Shown one piece after another: positions 61,960 to 64,000 of a stretch of DNA of 64,000 nucleotides. Under the pieces are notes generated by a model, which was not told where the DNA came from, made no database searches, and saw nothing but the letters and a program-made list of their open reading frames with translations. The position numbers and the translations under genes are program-made. Source of the DNA: Enterobacter sp. C2 (GTDB taxonomy: Bacteria > Pseudomonadota > Gammaproteobacteria > Enterobacterales > Enterobacteriaceae); the NCBI RefSeq assembly GCF_019880405.1, contig NZ_CP082269.1, positions 1,550,001-1,614,000 of the forward strand, in the 5' to 3' direction. The first letter of the stretch is position 1. Every line of letters starts with the position of its first letter.

Positions 61960-63168
61960 TCCGACGTTTGCTGCCGCCGTCCGGTGGTTACCTGCCGCAA
62001 GGCGGATTGCCAGGGCAATAATGCCTGAGACCGTCGCCAGGGCCACAACGCCAGGCCAGCCCGCCAGGGTGTAGATTTTACTGCCGAGGGCCGAGCCAGC
62101 CGCCATGCCGATAAACACCACGGTAAACAGCAGCGCATTGAGACGACCCCGGGCCTGCGGCTCAAGGCTATAAACCAGATTCTGGTGAGCAACCAGGCTC
62201 GACTGTAGTCCCAGATCGAAACCTACCGCCGCAATGGCAATCACAACCAGCTGCATCTGGGTAGAGAGCAGCGGCAGGGCAAACATCAGGGCAAAGGAGA
62301 CGGTGACCAGTGCCGCACCCAGCTGGGTGACTTTCGCTGCCCCGACCCGGTCGGCCAGACCACCGGCCAGCGGTGCAGCCAGCGCACCCGCCGCGCCAGC
62401 AATCCCAAAGGTGCCTGCTGCTGCGCTGCCAAGGTGAAAACGATCCAGCAGCATGACCGCCAGGGTAGACCAGAAGGCGCTAAAGGCTACCGAGAGAAAG
62501 CCTTGCGCCAGGGCGGCACGGCGCAGAGCAGGGTAGCGCCCCCACAGCTGAGCTACAGAACGCATCAGCGCCGGATAGCTGAGGTTAGAGTGGGTAGCAA
62601 AGCGCGGTAGCACCGCCCACATCACGACGCCAATAAACGCGATGCTCGCCGCTGCCAGCTGGTACATCACCCGCCAGCCAAAGGCCGCACCCACGAAGCC
62701 GCTTACCGTACGGGAGAGCAGGATCCCTAGCAGCAGACCTGTCATTACGGTGCCTACGGTTTTTCCCTGTTTGCCTTCTGGCGCAAGGATCGCTGCGGCA
62801 GGCACGATATCCTGCGCCATCGTGGCGGTCATCCCCAGCAGCAGGCTTACCGCCAGCAGCGTATTGAGATGGCTGGTCAGGCTACAGATCAGCAGGAAGA
62901 GGGCCAGCGCGGCGCATTTCATCAGGATTAGCATCCGGCGATCGTAGCGGTCCCCCAGCGGCAGCAGGAACAGAATGCCCAGCGCGTAGCCTGCCTGGGT
63001 CAGCGTCGGCACGAGTCCCATGCCGTTAACGGTTAAATGGAGATCGCGCCCCATCAGCGGCAGCAGAGGCTGAGCATAATAGATAGCGGCAACGCTGAAT
63101 CCGGCTCCCATCGCCAGGATAAAGATAATCCAGCGCGGTACGTCAAAGGGTGATGCCTGGCGGTTCAT
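61957..63168 (-). CDS. MFS transporter, DHA-type exporter
   Basis: The protein has 403 residues from the ATG at 63168 (MNRQASPFDVPRWIIFILAM); the open frame extends 71 codons upstream across the promoter region and is rejected. Twelve hydrophobic segments; motif A in FLLPLGDRYDRRMLILMK and its half-repeat in GGLADRVGAAKVTQLGAA. Looks like a drug or sugar-efflux type MFS protein; the substrate is unknown. It is divergent from a LysR regulator (109-bp gap) that probably controls it. In E. coli rne follows flgL instead. Confidence 0.9.
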   Translation of the reverse strand: MNRQASPFDVPRWIIFILAMGAGFSVAAIYYAQPLLPLMGRDLHLTVNGMGLVPTLTQAGYALGILFLLPLGDRYDRRMLILMKCAALALFLLICSLTSHLNTLLAVSLLLGMTATMAQDIVPAAAILAPEGKQGKTVGTVMTGLLLGILLSRTVSGFVGAAFGWRVMYQLAAASIAFIGVVMWAVLPRFATHSNLSYPALMRSVAQLWGRYPALRRAALAQGFLSVAFSAFWSTLAVMLLDRFHLGSAAAGTFGIAGAAGALAAPLAGGLADRVGAAKVTQLGAALVTVSFALMFALPLLSTQMQLVVIAIAAVGFDLGLQSSLVAHQNLVYSLEPQARGRLNALLFTVVFIGMAAGSALGSKIYTLAGWPGVVALATVSGIIALAIRLAAGNHRTAAANVG

Positions 63169-63247
63169 AATAGAGTCCTCAAAGGTGGTGTGAAGACATT
63201 TTTGCGGAAGATGGCGTGACGCGGTAGCCGGTCCAGTGGTAAAAAAG

Positions 63248-63266
63248 CTATACGCGAAACGTATAG
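63248..63266. promoter_or_regulatory. Probable LysR operator between MFS and LysR genes
   Basis: A perfect 7-bp inverted repeat CTATACG-CGAAA-CGTATAG contains the LysR-type T-N11-A pattern. A third copy of CGTATAG starts at 63293, exactly 33 bp (about three helical turns) after the right arm, inside the start of the LysR gene. Autoregulation and control of the MFS gene are inferred. Confidence 0.7.
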
Positions 63267-63277
63267 GCAAAAATAAA

Positions 63278-64000
63278 ATGAAGCGAACTGAACGTATAGA
63301 CAGGGTCGATCTGATGCACACCTTTGTCCGCATCGTGGAGAGCGGCTCCCTGTCGGCCGCCGCGAGGCTGCTGGAAACCACCCAGGCGACGGTAAGCCGC
63401 CGTCTTCAGTCGTTGGAGGCGCTGCTGGGGGTCAAGCTGATCCTGCGCACGACTCACGCCATGAAGCTGACCGATGACGGCGAACGCTGCTATCAGCACG
63501 CCAGGCGGCTGCTATCGGCCTGGTCCACCCTTGAGGATGAGGTGAGCCACGCTGGCGATGAGCCGGTCGGCACGCTGCGGGTGCGTGCCCCGCACGCCTT
63601 CGGCCAGGAGCAACTGCTTGCGCCGCTGACCCGGTTTCTTAGCCAGCATCCACAGCTCTCGGTTGAGTGGATGCTAAACGATAAAAACGTCGATTTTCTG
63701 AGCACTAATATCGACTGCGCGATTCGCGTCGGCGCGGAGATCGATCCGAGCACGGTGTCGGTGCTATTGGCGGAGGTGCCGCGCAGCGTCGTGATTGCGC
63801 CCGCGCTGCTCGCTGACTACCCGGCGGTGACCGGGCCACAGCAGCTGGCGGCGCTACCGTGGGTGGCGCTCAGTACCTTCTACCAGCACAGCATCAGCCT
63901 GACCCATACCGCCGGAGCGGTTGAGCAGGTGACTATTGCTCCGCGGCTCTATACCGACAGCCTCTATGTTGCGCGCAGTACGGCCCTGCAGGGATTAGGC
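63278..64000 (+). CDS. LysR-family transcriptional regulator (cut by window edge)
   Basis: This frame is open from the ATG at 63278 to the end of the window: 241 codons, C-terminus missing. N-terminal winged HTH: DLMHTFVRIVESGSLSAAAR, LLETTQATVSRRLQSLEALL. The effector domain begins at about residue 90 (GTLRVRAPHAFGQEQLLAPL). CrgA/DntR-like subgroup with IDCAIRVGAEIDPSTVSVLL. It faces the MFS exporter gene across the palindromic operator and very likely regulates it. Effector unknown. Confidence 0.9.
   Translation, partial: MKRTERIDRVDLMHTFVRIVESGSLSAAARLLETTQATVSRRLQSLEALLGVKLILRTTHAMKLTDDGERCYQHARRLLSAWSTLEDEVSHAGDEPVGTLRVRAPHAFGQEQLLAPLTRFLSQHPQLSVEWMLNDKNVDFLSTNIDCAIRVGAEIDPSTVSVLLAEVPRSVVIAPALLADYPAVTGPQQLAALPWVALSTFYQHSISLTHTAGAVEQVTIAPRLYTDSLYVARSTALQGLG

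Noticed and set aside
62980-63381. N-terminal extension of the MFS gene to 63381
   Set aside because: The extra 71 codons cross the palindromic operator and the start of the divergent LysR gene. The ATG at 63168 begins a normal MFS N-terminus.

Overview
The window is a chromosomal segment of a member of the Enterobacteriaceae. Almost every gene from putA to flgL has a recognisable Escherichia coli K-12 counterpart in the same relative order (putA-putP, efeUOB, phoH, serX, ghrA-ycdXYZ, csgGFED/csgBAC, ymdB-clsC, opgC/opgGH, yceK, msyB, lpxL, trhO, yceIJO, solA, bssS, dinI, pyrC, yceB, grxB, mdtH, rimJ, mviM, murJ, flgNMA/flgB-L). The protein sequences and the absent or exchanged blocks fit an Enterobacter/Lelliottia/Leclercia/Kosakonia-like genome better than E. 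coli itself. The exact genus cannot be fixed by reading.

Layout. Positions 1-4.3 kb form an accessory block: a divergent phage-type CI-like repressor (cut by the window edge) and Ner-like regulator, then a PotE-like antiporter and a CadA-like lysine decarboxylase. From 4.6 to 6.3 kb come ymdF, a DMT permease and an LprI-like periplasmic protein; the E. coli rut operon is absent. From 6.4 to 17.1 kb lie proline utilisation (putA/putP divergent, with PutA-type operator motifs), ferrous or heme iron acquisition (efeUOB behind a Fur box, efeU intact) and phoH behind three 11-bp-spaced Pho half-sites, with a possible 84-codon gene in its leader. From 17.2 to 21.4 kb is a variable tRNA-Ser region: an AraC regulator and an SDR oxidoreductase replace the pga cluster. 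Two tRNA-Ser(GGA) genes then bracket clcB and a tandem array of about 183-bp units. Each unit carries the last 19 nt of the tRNA plus its terminator, an arrangement like the rtT array of E. coli tyrT.

From 21.6 to 31 kb are ghrA-ycdXYZ (a perfect CRP palindrome before ycdZ), the divergent curli operons csgDEFG and csgBAC across a 754-bp AT-rich control region, and ymdB-clsC. From 31 to 50.3 kb is envelope and housekeeping material: osmoregulated periplasmic glucans (opgC, opgGH), lipid A acylation (lpxL), trhO, yceI/yceJ/yceO, solA, bssS, dinI (LexA box), pyrC (PurR-like box), grxB, mdtH, rimJ, mviM and murJ. mdtG, yceH and ymdA, present at these positions in E. coli, are missing. From 50.4 to 61.9 kb is the flagellar rod, hook and ring cluster with clear FlhDC and sigma-28 sites. 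The window ends with an MFS exporter and a divergent LysR regulator (cut by the edge) instead of rne.

The strongest candidate for something under-described is the tRNA-Ser tandem array and its composite arrangement with clcB. Secondary candidates are the ORF in the phoH leader, the phage-regulator/lysine decarboxylase block, and a leader ORF that overlaps the clcB start.
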